Notes: a model not told the origin generated them from the sequence alone. A stretch of DNA of 64,000 bases from VAZQ01 sp963702695 (GCA_963702695.1 CAVPDS010000012.1:1-64000); one strand, 5' to 3'. Shown: positions 25,918-35,487, numbered from the stretch's first letter. Numbers and translations are program-made.

Positions 25918-26036
25918 TCTCGTGTCCCCTGTGCTGCGTAAGTAAAGTGGCTGTGACAATTCGATGAGCTGGATGGGGCTCTCGCGAGCGACGCTTCGGC
26001 CGCTTTGCCGACTGGCATGCGACGGTGGGAACGTGC

Positions 26037-26738
26037 TCAGGACGCCGCGCGCATAGGTCGGCGGCCGCCGTGCGCGGCGCCTGCCCCAGCGCATTTGGCG
26101 AAACGAATGAGCGAGAAGTGTCCAAACGGCGGCATCGCACGCCGCTCGATGAGCTGCATGCCGCGCGCGTTGCTGGCCCACCGCGCATAGCGCTGCCAGG
26201 CGAATTCCGTCCGCCAGCCGAGCTTGCGCGCGGCGGGGGCGAACCATCGCTCCAACGCCCGCCGCAATCCCGCTTCCGCGCTGATCCGGCTCACCAGCAC
26301 GATTTCGCCGCCCGGCTTGAGAACGCGGGCGAATTCGTCGAGCGTTCCCTCTGGATTCGGCACCGTGGTGACGACGTATTGCGCAACGACGACATCGAAG
26401 GACGCGTCCGGGAACGAGAGATGCTCGGCATCCATGACCCAGAGCCCCTCGACGTTGCTGAGCGCCAGATCAACGACGCGCTCCTGCGCCTTGCGCAACA
26501 TCGGCTCGGAAATGTCGATGCCGCAGATGCGATTGTCGCGGGAATAATCCGGCAGCGAAATACCGGTTCCGACCCCGACTTCGAGGATGCGGCCGCCGAC
26601 CCGCTCGGCCGCCACGATCGCGGCATGTCGGCCTTGTTCAAACACGGCGCCGAATACGAGATCATAGACCGGCGCCCAGCGGGCATAGGCTTTTGCGATC
26701 GTTTCCGCGTTGAAGTCCGTGCGCAATCTATCCGTCAT
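26037..26738 (-). CDS. pmtA: PmtA-like phosphatidylethanolamine N-methyltransferase
   Basis: A 233-residue class I SAM methyltransferase. The SAM-binding motif ILEVGVGTGISLPDY (about 50-64), the upstream AYARWAPVYDLVFGAVFEQGR and the C-terminal hydrophobic patch closely resemble the rhizobial PmtA group, which methylates phosphatidylethanolamine three times to phosphatidylcholine. The start ATG overlaps the stop of the glycosyltransferase gene as ATGA, so the two are translationally coupled. With psd nearby, the pair could make phosphatidylcholine from phosphatidylserine. Other membrane-lipid methyltransferases cannot be excluded. Confidence 0.8.
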   Translation of the reverse strand: MTDRLRTDFNAETIAKAYARWAPVYDLVFGAVFEQGRHAAIVAAERVGGRILEVGVGTGISLPDYSRDNRICGIDISEPMLRKAQERVVDLALSNVEGLWVMDAEHLSFPDASFDVVVAQYVVTTVPNPEGTLDEFARVLKPGGEIVLVSRISAEAGLRRALERWFAPAARKLGWRTEFAWQRYARWASNARGMQLIERRAMPPFGHFSLIRFAKCAGAGAAHGGRRPMRAAS

Positions 26739-27850
26739 GATGGAGCCCCTGTTTGTGTTCCCGCACCAAGACTGGCGCGCTCGGCAGGCCGCCACCACGT
26801 TTGTGCGACGGCGTGACCTTCCAGCCGCGGTGCGGCGGCGAGGTTGCGGCCTTTGGCAATTTTCTCGATATGAGCGATGAATTGGCGCGCGCTGTGGTCC
26901 CACGAGCGCGTGAGCGCAAATGCGCGACACGCCGGGCGCGAGATTTGCAGGGCCTTGAGACAGGCCGCGCCGAGATCGTCGTTAAGAACTCCAATCGGAT
27001 GGCCGCCTACGACATCGTTGGGGCCGGTGACGGGGAAGGCCGCGATCGGGAGCCCGCTGGCCAGCGCTTCAAGCTGAACGACCCCGAAGGTGTCCGTTCG
27101 GCTTGGAAACACGAACACATCGGCAGCGGCCAGGTGACTGGACAAGGTTTCATGTTCCAGCAGCCCGAGAAATTTTGCCGTGGGAAAGCGGCATTTCAGT
27201 TCCGCTTCCTGAGGACCCGCTCCAACCACGACCTTCGTACCGGGCAAGTCGAGCGCGAGAAAAGCTTCAAGGTTCTTCTCGACCGCGATGCGCCCGACCG
27301 TGACGAAGATCGGTCGCGGAAATCCCATGTCGATGGCCCGCTCGGGCTTGAACAGCTCGGTATCGACGCCGCGCGTCCAGATGCCGAGATTGGAAAAGCC
27401 GCGCTCCGCAAGTTCATTCATCAGCGACGAGGTCGCCACCATCGTCACCGTCGCGTCAGCGTGAAAGCGGCGCAATGCGGCATAAATCCAACGTTCGGGG
27501 ATGGGGACCCGCGCTGAGATATACTCAGGAAATCGCGTGGTATAGCTGGTCGTGAACGGCCGCCCGCGCCTTCGGCAATAAGCCCGCACGCTGCGACCGA
27601 TCGGCCCTTCGGTCGCGATATGGATGGCGTCAGGGCGGATCTCATCGATGCGTCGAGCGACTTTCCGCCTGCTCGGCAGCGCCAAACGCAGCTCCGGGTA
27701 AGTTGGCAATGGTACGGTTGGAAAGCCGTCTGGCGTTAGAAATTGAATGTCCGCGCCCAAACTTCGCGCGCTGCGTGCCAATGAAGTCAAGGTACGCACC
27801 ACGCCGTTCACCTGCGGGTGCCAGGCGTCCGTTGCGACAAGAACCTGCAT
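26735..27850 (-). CDS. GT4-family glycosyltransferase (SQD2/glycosyl-diacylglycerol synthase-like)
   Basis: About 371 residues with the GT-B fold. The N-terminal VATDAWHPQVNGVVRTL motif and the C-terminal donor-binding segment FVFPSRTDTFGVVQLEALASGLP are those of the GT4 group containing SQD2 and bacterial glycosyl-diacylglycerol synthases. The usual first Glu of the E-x7-E motif is Asp here (SRTDTFG...E). Coupling to pmtA by a 4-bp overlap suggests a role in membrane glycolipids. The ATG at 27850 has GAGG seven bases upstream; a TTG one codon earlier is less likely. Confidence 0.85.
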   Translation of the reverse strand: MQVLVATDAWHPQVNGVVRTLTSLARSARSLGADIQFLTPDGFPTVPLPTYPELRLALPSRRKVARRIDEIRPDAIHIATEGPIGRSVRAYCRRRGRPFTTSYTTRFPEYISARVPIPERWIYAALRRFHADATVTMVATSSLMNELAERGFSNLGIWTRGVDTELFKPERAIDMGFPRPIFVTVGRIAVEKNLEAFLALDLPGTKVVVGAGPQEAELKCRFPTAKFLGLLEHETLSSHLAAADVFVFPSRTDTFGVVQLEALASGLPIAAFPVTGPNDVVGGHPIGVLNDDLGAACLKALQISRPACRAFALTRSWDHSARQFIAHIEKIAKGRNLAAAPRLEGHAVAQTWWRPAERASLGAGTQTGAPS

Positions 27851-28035
27851 CAAGCGTCCTCAAGCGAGGCAATTCGGCAGCCCGCTGCCAACTCGGATGC
27901 AACAAGATTACGAATTCATGTCTCAGTTGTATGACGGTCGAGCGCGCGCGCAGCGCAATGGCGGGGCGGAAACTGCCGAGGCGCTCAACCAAGCCGTCCG
28001 GCCTCGTTACGTCCCCCCGCTGTTTCTCGGTAAAC

Positions 28036-28105
28036 GCGGGCTCTTTATGGCCCGCTTATACTTGTCGGGATATTTTCCAATCGACCCTTTATGCGCGACT
28101 GCATA
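28036..28105 (+). promoter_or_regulatory. Candidate kdp promoter and regulator region
   Basis: Upstream of the kdp operon there is a 6-bp stem GCGGGC/GCCCGC (28036-28055), the AT-rich stretch TTATACTTGTCGGGATATTTTCC just after it, and an inverted repeat TATGC-N6-GCATA (28090-28105) about 35 bp before the first small ORF. KdpE of other bacteria binds AT-rich sites in such a position. These are candidates only. Confidence 0.35.
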
Positions 28106-28141
28106 GGTGTGTATCCGCTCCGATCATGAGGAGAGGATGCC

Positions 28142-28225
28142 ATGTCAGACCTTATCTATCTCGGGCTTGGTGCGGGTGTGTTCGTACTGATCGGCCTTTA
28201 TGCCGACTGGGCGGCAAAGGCGTGA
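28142..28225 (+). CDS. 27-residue membrane peptide leading the kdp operon
   Basis: A 27-residue ORF, MSDLIYLGLGAGVFVLIGLY then ADWAAKA, encoding one membrane helix. GAGGAG precedes the ATG by about six bases. It is 8 bp upstream of kdpF and in the same direction. Short peptides of this kind occur at this position in other alphaproteobacterial kdp operons and may be a second KdpF-like stabilising subunit. I infer this from position and hydrophobicity. Confidence 0.65.
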   Translation: MSDLIYLGLGAGVFVLIGLYADWAAKA

Positions 28226-28233
28226 GATCGCTC

Positions 28234-28320
28234 ATGTTCGATTTGATCCTTGGGGCGATCGTGGCCGGAAGCCTCGGCCTTTATCTGGTCTACGCCCTTC
28301 TCCATCCCGAGAAGCTCTGA
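28234..28320 (+). CDS. kdpF: K+-transporting ATPase subunit KdpF
   Basis: A 28-residue single-helix peptide (MFDLILGAIVAGSLGLYLVY then ALLHPEKL). The ending LLxPEKL is the hallmark of KdpF, the lipid-like small subunit that stabilises the KdpFABC complex. It sits 53 bp before kdpA. Confidence 0.9.
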   Translation: MFDLILGAIVAGSLGLYLVYALLHPEKL

Positions 28321-28373
28321 ACGGCCGGCGTGATCTCGAACCGCGCCGCTGCTGTTCTTTCTGGGTTCATTCC

Positions 28374-30077
28374 ATGACTCTCAACGGCTGGATTCAGATT
28401 GTCCTCCTGTTTGCCATTGCCATTGCGACAGCGCGTCCACTCGGCCTCTACATGGCGGCAGTTTTCGAAGGCAGGCGCACGTGGCTCAATCCTGCTGTTC
28501 GTCCGATCGAGCGCACGCTCTATATACTTGCGGGAGTCGACGAGGCGCGCGAGCAAAGCTGGTTAGGCTATGCGATTGCGCTTCTGATCTTCAACGCCGC
28601 CGGCTTCATCGTGCTCTACGCGATTCTCAGGCTGCAAAGCCTGCTGCCGTGGAATCCGCAGAACTTCGATCCGATGAGCCCGCATCTGGCCTTCAACACC
28701 GCGTCCTCGTTCACCAGCAATACGAATTGGCAAAGCTACGGCGGCGAGAGCACGCTGTCCTATTTCAGCCAGATGGCCGGGCTGACGGTGCAGAACTTTG
28801 TTTCGGCGGCGACCGGAATAGCGGTCGCCATCGCGCTCACGCGTGCGTTCGCCCGCACCAGGGCCGCAACGGTCGGCAATTTCTGGGTCGATCTGACGCG
28901 GGCGACCCTCTATGTGCTGCTGCCGCTGTCGATTGTCATGGCTCTTGTGTTCGTGGCGTTTGGAATGCCGCAAAATCTCGGCGCCTACGTGGACGCGACG
29001 ACGCTTGAAGGAGTAAAGCAGACGCTGGCGCAAGGCCCGGTCGCGAGCCAGATTGCCATCAAGCAACTCGGCACCAATGGCGGCGGCTTCTTCAACGTCA
29101 ACTCGGCGCACCCTTACGAAAATCCGAATGTCTGGACCAACGTCATTTCGGTCTGGGCGATCGTCGCGATTTCGTTCGCGCTTGCCGTCACCTTCGGCCG
29201 CATGATCGGCAGAGAACGGGAAGGCTGGGCGCTGCTGGCGACCATGGTGCTGTTCCTCGTGGTCGGCGTCATTGTCGCCTATTGGGCGGAAGGCGCCGGC
29301 AACCCGCTGATGCAGGCGATGAACGTCGCCGGCTCCAACATGGAGGGCAAGGAGGTGCGCTTCGGACCGGCGCTGTCGACCCTTTGGGCGACGTGGACGG
29401 CGGCCACCTCGAACGGGTCGGTCAACTCGATGCACAACTCGTATATGCCACTTGGCGGGCTGGTGCCGCTGTTTCTGATCCAGCTCGGCGAGGTGCTGCC
29501 CGGCGGCGTTGGATCGGGACTCTATGGCATCGTGATCTTCGCCGTCATCACCATGTTCGTCGCCGGGCTGATGGTCGGGCGTACGCCCGAATATCTCGGC
29601 AAGAAACTTGAAGCCAAGGAAGTCAAGATGGCGATCCTCGCCATCCTGATCATGCCGCTGTTCATTCTGGCACTTTCGGCGACGTCGGCGGTGCTGCCCT
29701 TCGCGCTCGACAGCCTTGCCAATCAGGGTCCGCACGGATTGACCGAAATCCTCTACGCCTTTTCGTCGTTCGCCGGAAACAACGGCTCCGCGTTCGCCGG
29801 ACTGAACGCCAATACGCCATGGTTCGACACGACGGGCGGCATCACCATGCTGATGTGCCGGTTCGGCATCATCGTTCCTGCCATGGCGATTGCCGGCTCG
29901 CTCGCCGCGAAGCCGAAGCTTGCGCCGTCCGCCGGCACGTTTCCGACCGATGGGCTTCTCTTCGTCGCGCTGCTCGCCGGCGTGATCCTCATCGTCGGCG
30001 GTCTCGAATATTTTCCCGCGCTCGCGCTCGGGCCGATCGTTGAGCATTTCCAGATGCTCGCCGGCAAGACGTTTTGA
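28374..30077 (+). CDS. kdpA: K+-transporting ATPase subunit KdpA
   Basis: A 567-residue K+-channel-like subunit of the KdpFABC pump, the normal length. The four selectivity-filter loops are visible: SSFTSNTNWQ, LGTNGGGFFNVNSAHPYENP, ATSNGSVNSMHNS and AGNNGSAFAGL. It takes up K+ from the periplasm and passes it to KdpB. The ATG at 28374 gives the canonical N-terminus NGWIQIVLLF. Part of kdpFABCDE. Confidence 0.97.
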   Translation: MTLNGWIQIVLLFAIAIATARPLGLYMAAVFEGRRTWLNPAVRPIERTLYILAGVDEAREQSWLGYAIALLIFNAAGFIVLYAILRLQSLLPWNPQNFDPMSPHLAFNTASSFTSNTNWQSYGGESTLSYFSQMAGLTVQNFVSAATGIAVAIALTRAFARTRAATVGNFWVDLTRATLYVLLPLSIVMALVFVAFGMPQNLGAYVDATTLEGVKQTLAQGPVASQIAIKQLGTNGGGFFNVNSAHPYENPNVWTNVISVWAIVAISFALAVTFGRMIGREREGWALLATMVLFLVVGVIVAYWAEGAGNPLMQAMNVAGSNMEGKEVRFGPALSTLWATWTAATSNGSVNSMHNSYMPLGGLVPLFLIQLGEVLPGGVGSGLYGIVIFAVITMFVAGLMVGRTPEYLGKKLEAKEVKMAILAILIMPLFILALSATSAVLPFALDSLANQGPHGLTEILYAFSSFAGNNGSAFAGLNANTPWFDTTGGITMLMCRFGIIVPAMAIAGSLAAKPKLAPSAGTFPTDGLLFVALLAGVILIVGGLEYFPALALGPIVEHFQMLAGKTF

Positions 30078-30104
30078 GCAATCGGATCGGCAGGAGCATT
30101 CTCA

Positions 30105-32162
30105 ATGGTGCGCAAACGTTACAAATCTGCGGTCACTGATCCGACCCTGCTTTCGCGCGCCGTTGCGGACGCGTTCGCCAAGGTCGATCCACGCACGCTG
30201 ATCAAGAATCCCGTCATCTTCGTCACCGCCGTGGTTTCGGCATTGGTCACGGTCCTGTTCATTCGCGATCTGGTCACGCAGCAGCCGGCGGCCTTCAGCG
30301 GACAGATCGCGGCTTGGCTTTGGTTTACGGTGCTGTTCGCCAACCTGGCCGAAGCCATTGCGGAGGGCCGTGGGCGGGCGCAGGCCGACGCCTTGCGCCG
30401 CACCAGAACCGAGACCATGGCGAAGCGGCTCGCCGACCCGCGCGATCGCGGCAGCTACAAGACCGCTTCGGCGCTCGACCTGCGGCCCGGCGATGTCGTT
30501 GTCGTAGCAGCCGGCGATATCATTCCCGGCGACGGCGACGTGATCGAAGGCGTCGCGTCCGTCAATGAAGCCGCGGTCACCGGCAAATCGGCTCCGGTGA
30601 TTCGTGAATCCGGCGGCGACCGCTCCGCCGTGACCGGAGGTACGACGGTCATCTCCGACTGGATCGTGGTGCGCATCACGTCCTCTCCGGGATCATCTTT
30701 CCTGGACCGCATGATCGCCTTGGTCGAAGGCGCCGAGCGGCAGAAAACGCCTAACGAGATTGCACTGAATATTCTTCTCGCCGGTATGACCATTGTGTTC
30801 CTGATCGCGGTCGCGACGCTGACCGGTCTCGGAGCTTATTCGGGAACGCATGTCCCGGTGCCGATTCTCGTCGCTCTGCTGGTGTGCCTCATTCCGACGA
30901 CCATCGGCGGACTGCTGTCGGCCATCGGCATCGCCGGCATGGACCGGCTTCTCAAGTTCAATGTGCTGGCCATGTCGGGCCGGGCGGTCGAAGCCGCCGG
31001 CGACGTCGATACGCTGCTGCTCGACAAGACCGGCACTATTACGTTCGGCAACCGGCTCGCCACGGATATCCTTCCGGTGTCTGGAGTTTCGGAACGCGAA
31101 GCGGCCGAGGCCGCCGTTCTCGCCAGCCAGGCGGATGAGACGGCCGAGGGCCGTTCGATCGTCGCTCTGGTGCAGGAAAAACATGGCGTGCGAGCCCTCC
31201 AAGCGGTGCCGCAAGATGCCAAGTTCATCGAATTTTCCGCGATGACGCGGCTCTCCGGCATCGATGTCGGAGGACGCGAGCTGCGCAAGGGCGCGGTGGA
31301 TGCGGTGCTGAAATTCGCCCGCGATCAAGCTGGCAAGGAGGTTGCAGAACCGCCGGAATTCCGCGCGGCGGTTGATCGCATTGCCCGCTCTGGCGGCACG
31401 CCGCTAGGTCTCGTCGAAGGAAGCCGGCTGCTCGGAGTGATCCAGCTCAAGGACGTCGTAAAAGCCGATATAAAAGATCGTTTCGCCGAACTTCGGCGCA
31501 TGGGTATCAAGACCGTGATGATTACCGGAGACAACCCGGTTACCGCGGCTGCGATTGCTTCCGAGGCCGGCGTCGACGACTTCATCGCCCAGGCGACCCC
31601 GGAGGACAAGCTCCGCTATATCCGCAACGAACAGGCCAACGGTCGCCTCATCGCCATGTGCGGCGACGGGACCAACGATGCGCCGGCTCTCGCGCAGGCC
31701 GATGTCGGCGTCTGCATGCAGACCGGCACGCAAGCCGCGCGCGAGGCCGGCAACATGGTCGACCTCAACTCCAATCCGACCAAGCTCATCGAGATCGTCG
31801 AGATTGGCAAGCAACTGCTGATGACGCGCGGCACGTTGACGACGTTCTCGATCGCCAATGACGTGGCCAAGTATTTTGCCATCATTCCCGCGCTGTTTGT
31901 CGCAACCCTGCCCGAACTTGGCGCGCTCAACGTCATGAGGCTTGCGACGCCCCAGAGTGCGATCCTCTCGGCGGTGATCTTCAATGCGCTGATCATCATT
32001 GCGCTCATTCCGCTGGCGCTCAAAGGCGTGAAGTATCGTCCGCTGGGCGCGGCGGTTCTGCTGCGGCGCAATCTCCTGGTCTATGGGCTCGGCGGCGTTG
32101 TCGTACCCTTCATCGGCATCAAGCTGGTCGATCTTGTGGTCACGAGCTTTCACCTCGTCTGA
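30105..32162 (+). CDS. kdpB: K+-transporting P-type ATPase subunit KdpB with a TGKS actuator motif
   Basis: A 685-residue P-type ATPase with phosphorylation Asp307 in DKTGTITFG, nucleotide-domain segments KGAVDAV and MCGDGTNDAPALAQADVG, and a normal length. In the actuator domain the invariant TGES reads TGKS: residue 161 is Lys (AAA at 30585-30587) instead of Glu. That Glu activates water to remove the phosphate in E2-P, so the substitution would be expected to cripple turnover. Ser162, the inhibitory phosphorylation site in E. coli, is kept. A G-to-A sequence error would explain it. AGGAG precedes the ATG. Confidence 0.97.
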   Translation: MVRKRYKSAVTDPTLLSRAVADAFAKVDPRTLIKNPVIFVTAVVSALVTVLFIRDLVTQQPAAFSGQIAAWLWFTVLFANLAEAIAEGRGRAQADALRRTRTETMAKRLADPRDRGSYKTASALDLRPGDVVVVAAGDIIPGDGDVIEGVASVNEAAVTGKSAPVIRESGGDRSAVTGGTTVISDWIVVRITSSPGSSFLDRMIALVEGAERQKTPNEIALNILLAGMTIVFLIAVATLTGLGAYSGTHVPVPILVALLVCLIPTTIGGLLSAIGIAGMDRLLKFNVLAMSGRAVEAAGDVDTLLLDKTGTITFGNRLATDILPVSGVSEREAAEAAVLASQADETAEGRSIVALVQEKHGVRALQAVPQDAKFIEFSAMTRLSGIDVGGRELRKGAVDAVLKFARDQAGKEVAEPPEFRAAVDRIARSGGTPLGLVEGSRLLGVIQLKDVVKADIKDRFAELRRMGIKTVMITGDNPVTAAAIASEAGVDDFIAQATPEDKLRYIRNEQANGRLIAMCGDGTNDAPALAQADVGVCMQTGTQAAREAGNMVDLNSNPTKLIEIVEIGKQLLMTRGTLTTFSIANDVAKYFAIIPALFVATLPELGALNVMRLATPQSAILSAVIFNALIIIALIPLALKGVKYRPLGAAVLLRRNLLVYGLGGVVVPFIGIKLVDLVVTSFHLV

Positions 32163-32173
32163 AGGATATGCCA

Positions 32174-32776
32174 ATGTTGCAGCATCTGAGGGCCGCCGTC
32201 GTGATGATCGTAGGATTCACCTTGCTGACAGGGGTCGCCTATCCGCTCGCCATCACCGGCATTGCCCAGGTGGTCATGCCGAGCACCGCGAATGGCGGCC
32301 TGATCGTCAAGGATGGCAAGATCATCGGTTCTCAGCTCCTCGGTCAAAACTTCACCAGCGAAAAATATTTCCATCCACGACCGTCGGCGACCACGGACGC
32401 CGATCCGATCGACGCGACCAAGACGATCGACGCGCCCTATAACGCGGCCTCATCAGCGGGCTCAAACCTTGGACCGATTTCGCAGAAGCTGCTTGACCGT
32501 GTGAAGACGGATGTCGAGGCGCTCCGCAGCCAGGGGGTTGCCGGACCGATCCCGGTCGACGTCGTTACCGCATCAGGCAGCGGCCTCGATCCGGACATCT
32601 CTCCGGAGACGGCCTTGCTGCAGGTGCCGCGGATCGCCAAGACGCGCGGCCTGTCGCAGGAGCGCATCGCGAGCCTCGTGAACTCCCGAATCGAGGGCCG
32701 CGCGCTCGGCATTTTTGGCGAGCCGCGCGTCAACGTCCTGGCTCTCAACCTCGCGCTGGATGCCCTTGCGCCGTAG
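32174..32776 (+). CDS. kdpC: K+-transporting ATPase subunit KdpC
   Basis: About 200 residues: an N-terminal membrane helix and a periplasmic domain with the family motifs LLTGVAYPLAITGIAQ, FHPRPSAT, SSAGSNLGP and SGSGLDPDISPE. It stabilises KdpAB. ATG at 32174 is preferred because AAGGA is then 7-8 bases upstream; an ATG two codons earlier would sit directly on that site. Confidence 0.96.
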   Translation: MLQHLRAAVVMIVGFTLLTGVAYPLAITGIAQVVMPSTANGGLIVKDGKIIGSQLLGQNFTSEKYFHPRPSATTDADPIDATKTIDAPYNAASSAGSNLGPISQKLLDRVKTDVEALRSQGVAGPIPVDVVTASGSGLDPDISPETALLQVPRIAKTRGLSQERIASLVNSRIEGRALGIFGEPRVNVLALNLALDALAP

Positions 32777-32799
32777 AATGAGCCGGCGTGAGGACCGGC

Positions 32800-35487
32800 A
32801 TGCCCGCCACGGAATTGCAGAGAGCATCCCCTGAAGCCCTGCTCGCCGTCGCGGGAAGGGAAGGGCGAGGCCATCTCAAAATATTCCTCGGATCCGCGCC
32901 CGGCGTGGGAAAAACCTACGCAATGCTGACATCAGCGCGTTCGGCTAAGGCCGACGGCCGCGATGTTGTTGCAGGTCTCGTCGAAACGCATGGGCGCCGC
33001 GAGACGGAATTACTGGTCGAAGACTTGGAGGTGCTTGAGCGCAAGCCGATCGTCTATCACAACCAGATCGTAAAGGACTTTGATCTGGACGCCGCCCTCG
33101 CGCGCCGGCCGAGCCTGCTTCTGGTCGACGAATATGCCCACACCAACGTTCCCGGCAGCCGGCATCCCAAGCGGTGGCAGGACATCGATGAATTGCTTTC
33201 CGCCGGAATCGATGTCTGGACCACGCTCAACATTCAGCATCTCGAAAGCCTGAACGACGTCATCCAGAAAATCACCAAAGTCCGCGTGCGCGAGACCGTT
33301 CCCGACACGGTATTCGACAAAGCCGACGAGATCGTCCTCGTCGATATCCCGCCGGATGACCTCCTGAAACGCCTCGCTGAAGGAAAGGTGTATGTCCAGG
33401 ACACTGCAGCGCGCGCCGTCGAGAATTTCTTCAAGCTGCAAAATCTGACCGCCTTGCGCGAGCTTGCGCTTCGGCGCGCGGCCGAACGCATCGACTCCGA
33501 ACTGATCCAACGCATGCAAGCGCAGGCGATTGAAGGACCATGGGCTGCCGGCGAACGCATCCTTGCCTGCATCGGGTCGGATTCAATGTCTCCGATGGTC
33601 GTGCGTACGGCCAAGCGTCTTGCCGACCTGATGGATGCGCCGTGGATCGCGGTGACGGTCGAGCGGCCCGGCGGCGAATTGAACGAGGTCGCCCGTCGAC
33701 GTGTCGATCACGCGCTTGAACTTGCCCAAAGTCTCGGCGCTGAATTAAGGACTTTGGTCGGAAGCGACATTCCTGCCGAGCTGTTGCGTCTCGCAAAATT
33801 CGAGAATGCGACCCAGATCGTCATCGGCCGGTCCCATGGTGGAATCTTTGCCGAACTTTTTCGGCGCTCGTTGCCCCACGAGCTTGTCCGTCGTGCGGAA
33901 GACATCGCGATTCATGTGGTGACCCGGCGCCTGGATGACGCAGCGCGGATACCGCACTCGCGCATCGGCCATGGGACGGCGTTCCAAATCATGCCGTTCG
34001 TATGGTCAACGCTTGCGGTAGCCGTCGCGGTCTTTGCAGGCGAACTATTGACTGCACTGACGCCCATCCCGAATCTGTCCATGATCTTCCTGATGGCGGT
34101 TCTGTTCTCCGCCATCACATTTGGAATCTGGCCAGCCATATTCGCGTCGGTATTCTCGTTTCTCACCTACAACTTCTTTTTTATTCAGCCGATCTACACG
34201 TTCACGATTGCCGAGCCCTATGAATTGCTGGCGCTCACGATTTTTCTGGTGGTCGCGGTCATCACGTCCGCACTGGCGGGGCGTGTCCGCGAGCAGGCCC
34301 GGATCGCAGCCGACCGAACGCGCGGGACGCGCCGGCTCTATGAATTCACGCGCAGGCTTTCGGGCCTTGCAACCCTCGACGACCTTGCGGAAGGCGCGGC
34401 TGGAGAAATTCATGCCAGCTTGGGACGGCCAGCCGCCATTCTGCTTGCAACGGATGGCGAGCTTGCGCTCCGAGCCGCGTGGCCGCCGGAGGACGTACTG
34501 GACACGGCAAGCATGACGGCGGCGCGCTGGGCATTTGAGCATGATGAGCCGGCGGGCGCGGAGACGGCGACGCTGCCGACGGTGCCATGGCTCTTCATCC
34601 CGCTTCGGGTTGCGCGCGGCCGGATCGGCGTCGTTGGGGTAGCGAAACCGGCCGGCGATGCTTCACTTGATTCGGAGGCAAAGGCCTTGCTCGACACGCT
34701 CGCGGAGCAGACGGCGGCCGCGCTCGAACGGGCTTCGCTCGTTCGCGAAACGGTCGAAGCACGGACGGCGGCCGAAACCGAGCGCGTCCGCAACACCGTG
34801 CTGGCGTCGATTTCTCACGATTTTCGCACGCCTCTTGCGTCCATCCTGGGTTCCGCAACGAGCCTGCTCGACTACGGTGCGAAGCTTGACGCTGCGGCGC
34901 ACAAGGACCTGCTCGCTCACATCAAACAGGAAGCCGAAGACCTCGATGAGATGGTCCGCAACCTGCTTGCCATGACACGCATCGATGCCGGTGTGCTCGA
35001 ATTGCGGCGTGACTGGGTCGATCTTCGCGAGATCGCGGAGCGGGTCATCAGCGCCGCCCGGCGCCGTGGCGCCGCCCAGAATTTCGAAGCGAAATGGCCC
35101 GATAATTTGCCGCTGGTTCGCGCGGATGCGACTCTGCTTGAGCAAGCCGTAGGAAATGTAATCGGCAATGCAATTGCCCACACCCCGGTTAAAACCCAAG
35201 TTGTCATCGACGCCGATATCGCGACCGCTACGGTCACGCTTCGGATTTCCGATGATGGCCCCGGCATTGCCCCGGAGGCTTTGCCGCACGTCTTTGAAAA
35301 ATTCGTTCGCGCGCCGCAAATGGAGTCAATCAGGGCGGACGGTGGGAAAGGGACCGGCCTCGGGCTGGCGATCGCGAAAGGCATCATGGATGCGCATGGC
35401 GGAATGATCACGGCTGAAAGTCCTATCGCATACGGCCGCGGCACCCGGATTGCATTGACGTTCCCGCGCGAGGAAGTCCCGACATGA
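32800..35487 (+). CDS. kdpD: Osmosensitive K+ channel histidine kinase KdpD
   Basis: About 895 residues. Order: KdpD N-terminal domain with Walker A GSAPGVGKTY (near 30), USP-like domain (about 245-370), four membrane helices (about 395-500), GAF-like domain, HisKA with the phospho-His in SISHDFRTPLASILG (about 670) and an ATPase domain with ISDDGPGI and GKGTGLGLAI. It senses low K+ or turgor and phosphorylates KdpE. ATG at 32800 is favoured over a GTG four codons upstream because GAGGAC is six bases before it. The stop overlaps kdpE by 4 bp. Confidence 0.96.
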   Translation: MPATELQRASPEALLAVAGREGRGHLKIFLGSAPGVGKTYAMLTSARSAKADGRDVVAGLVETHGRRETELLVEDLEVLERKPIVYHNQIVKDFDLDAALARRPSLLLVDEYAHTNVPGSRHPKRWQDIDELLSAGIDVWTTLNIQHLESLNDVIQKITKVRVRETVPDTVFDKADEIVLVDIPPDDLLKRLAEGKVYVQDTAARAVENFFKLQNLTALRELALRRAAERIDSELIQRMQAQAIEGPWAAGERILACIGSDSMSPMVVRTAKRLADLMDAPWIAVTVERPGGELNEVARRRVDHALELAQSLGAELRTLVGSDIPAELLRLAKFENATQIVIGRSHGGIFAELFRRSLPHELVRRAEDIAIHVVTRRLDDAARIPHSRIGHGTAFQIMPFVWSTLAVAVAVFAGELLTALTPIPNLSMIFLMAVLFSAITFGIWPAIFASVFSFLTYNFFFIQPIYTFTIAEPYELLALTIFLVVAVITSALAGRVREQARIAADRTRGTRRLYEFTRRLSGLATLDDLAEGAAGEIHASLGRPAAILLATDGELALRAAWPPEDVLDTASMTAARWAFEHDEPAGAETATLPTVPWLFIPLRVARGRIGVVGVAKPAGDASLDSEAKALLDTLAEQTAAALERASLVRETVEARTAAETERVRNTVLASISHDFRTPLASILGSATSLLDYGAKLDAAAHKDLLAHIKQEAEDLDEMVRNLLAMTRIDAGVLELRRDWVDLREIAERVISAARRRGAAQNFEAKWPDNLPLVRADATLLEQAVGNVIGNAIAHTPVKTQVVIDADIATATVTLRISDDGPGIAPEALPHVFEKFVRAPQMESIRADGGKGTGLGLAIAKGIMDAHGGMITAESPIAYGRGTRIALTFPREEVPT

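Noticed and set aside
32788..32800. GTG start for kdpD at 32788
   Set aside because: The ATG at 32800 has a properly spaced GAGGAC; the GTG has no ribosome site.
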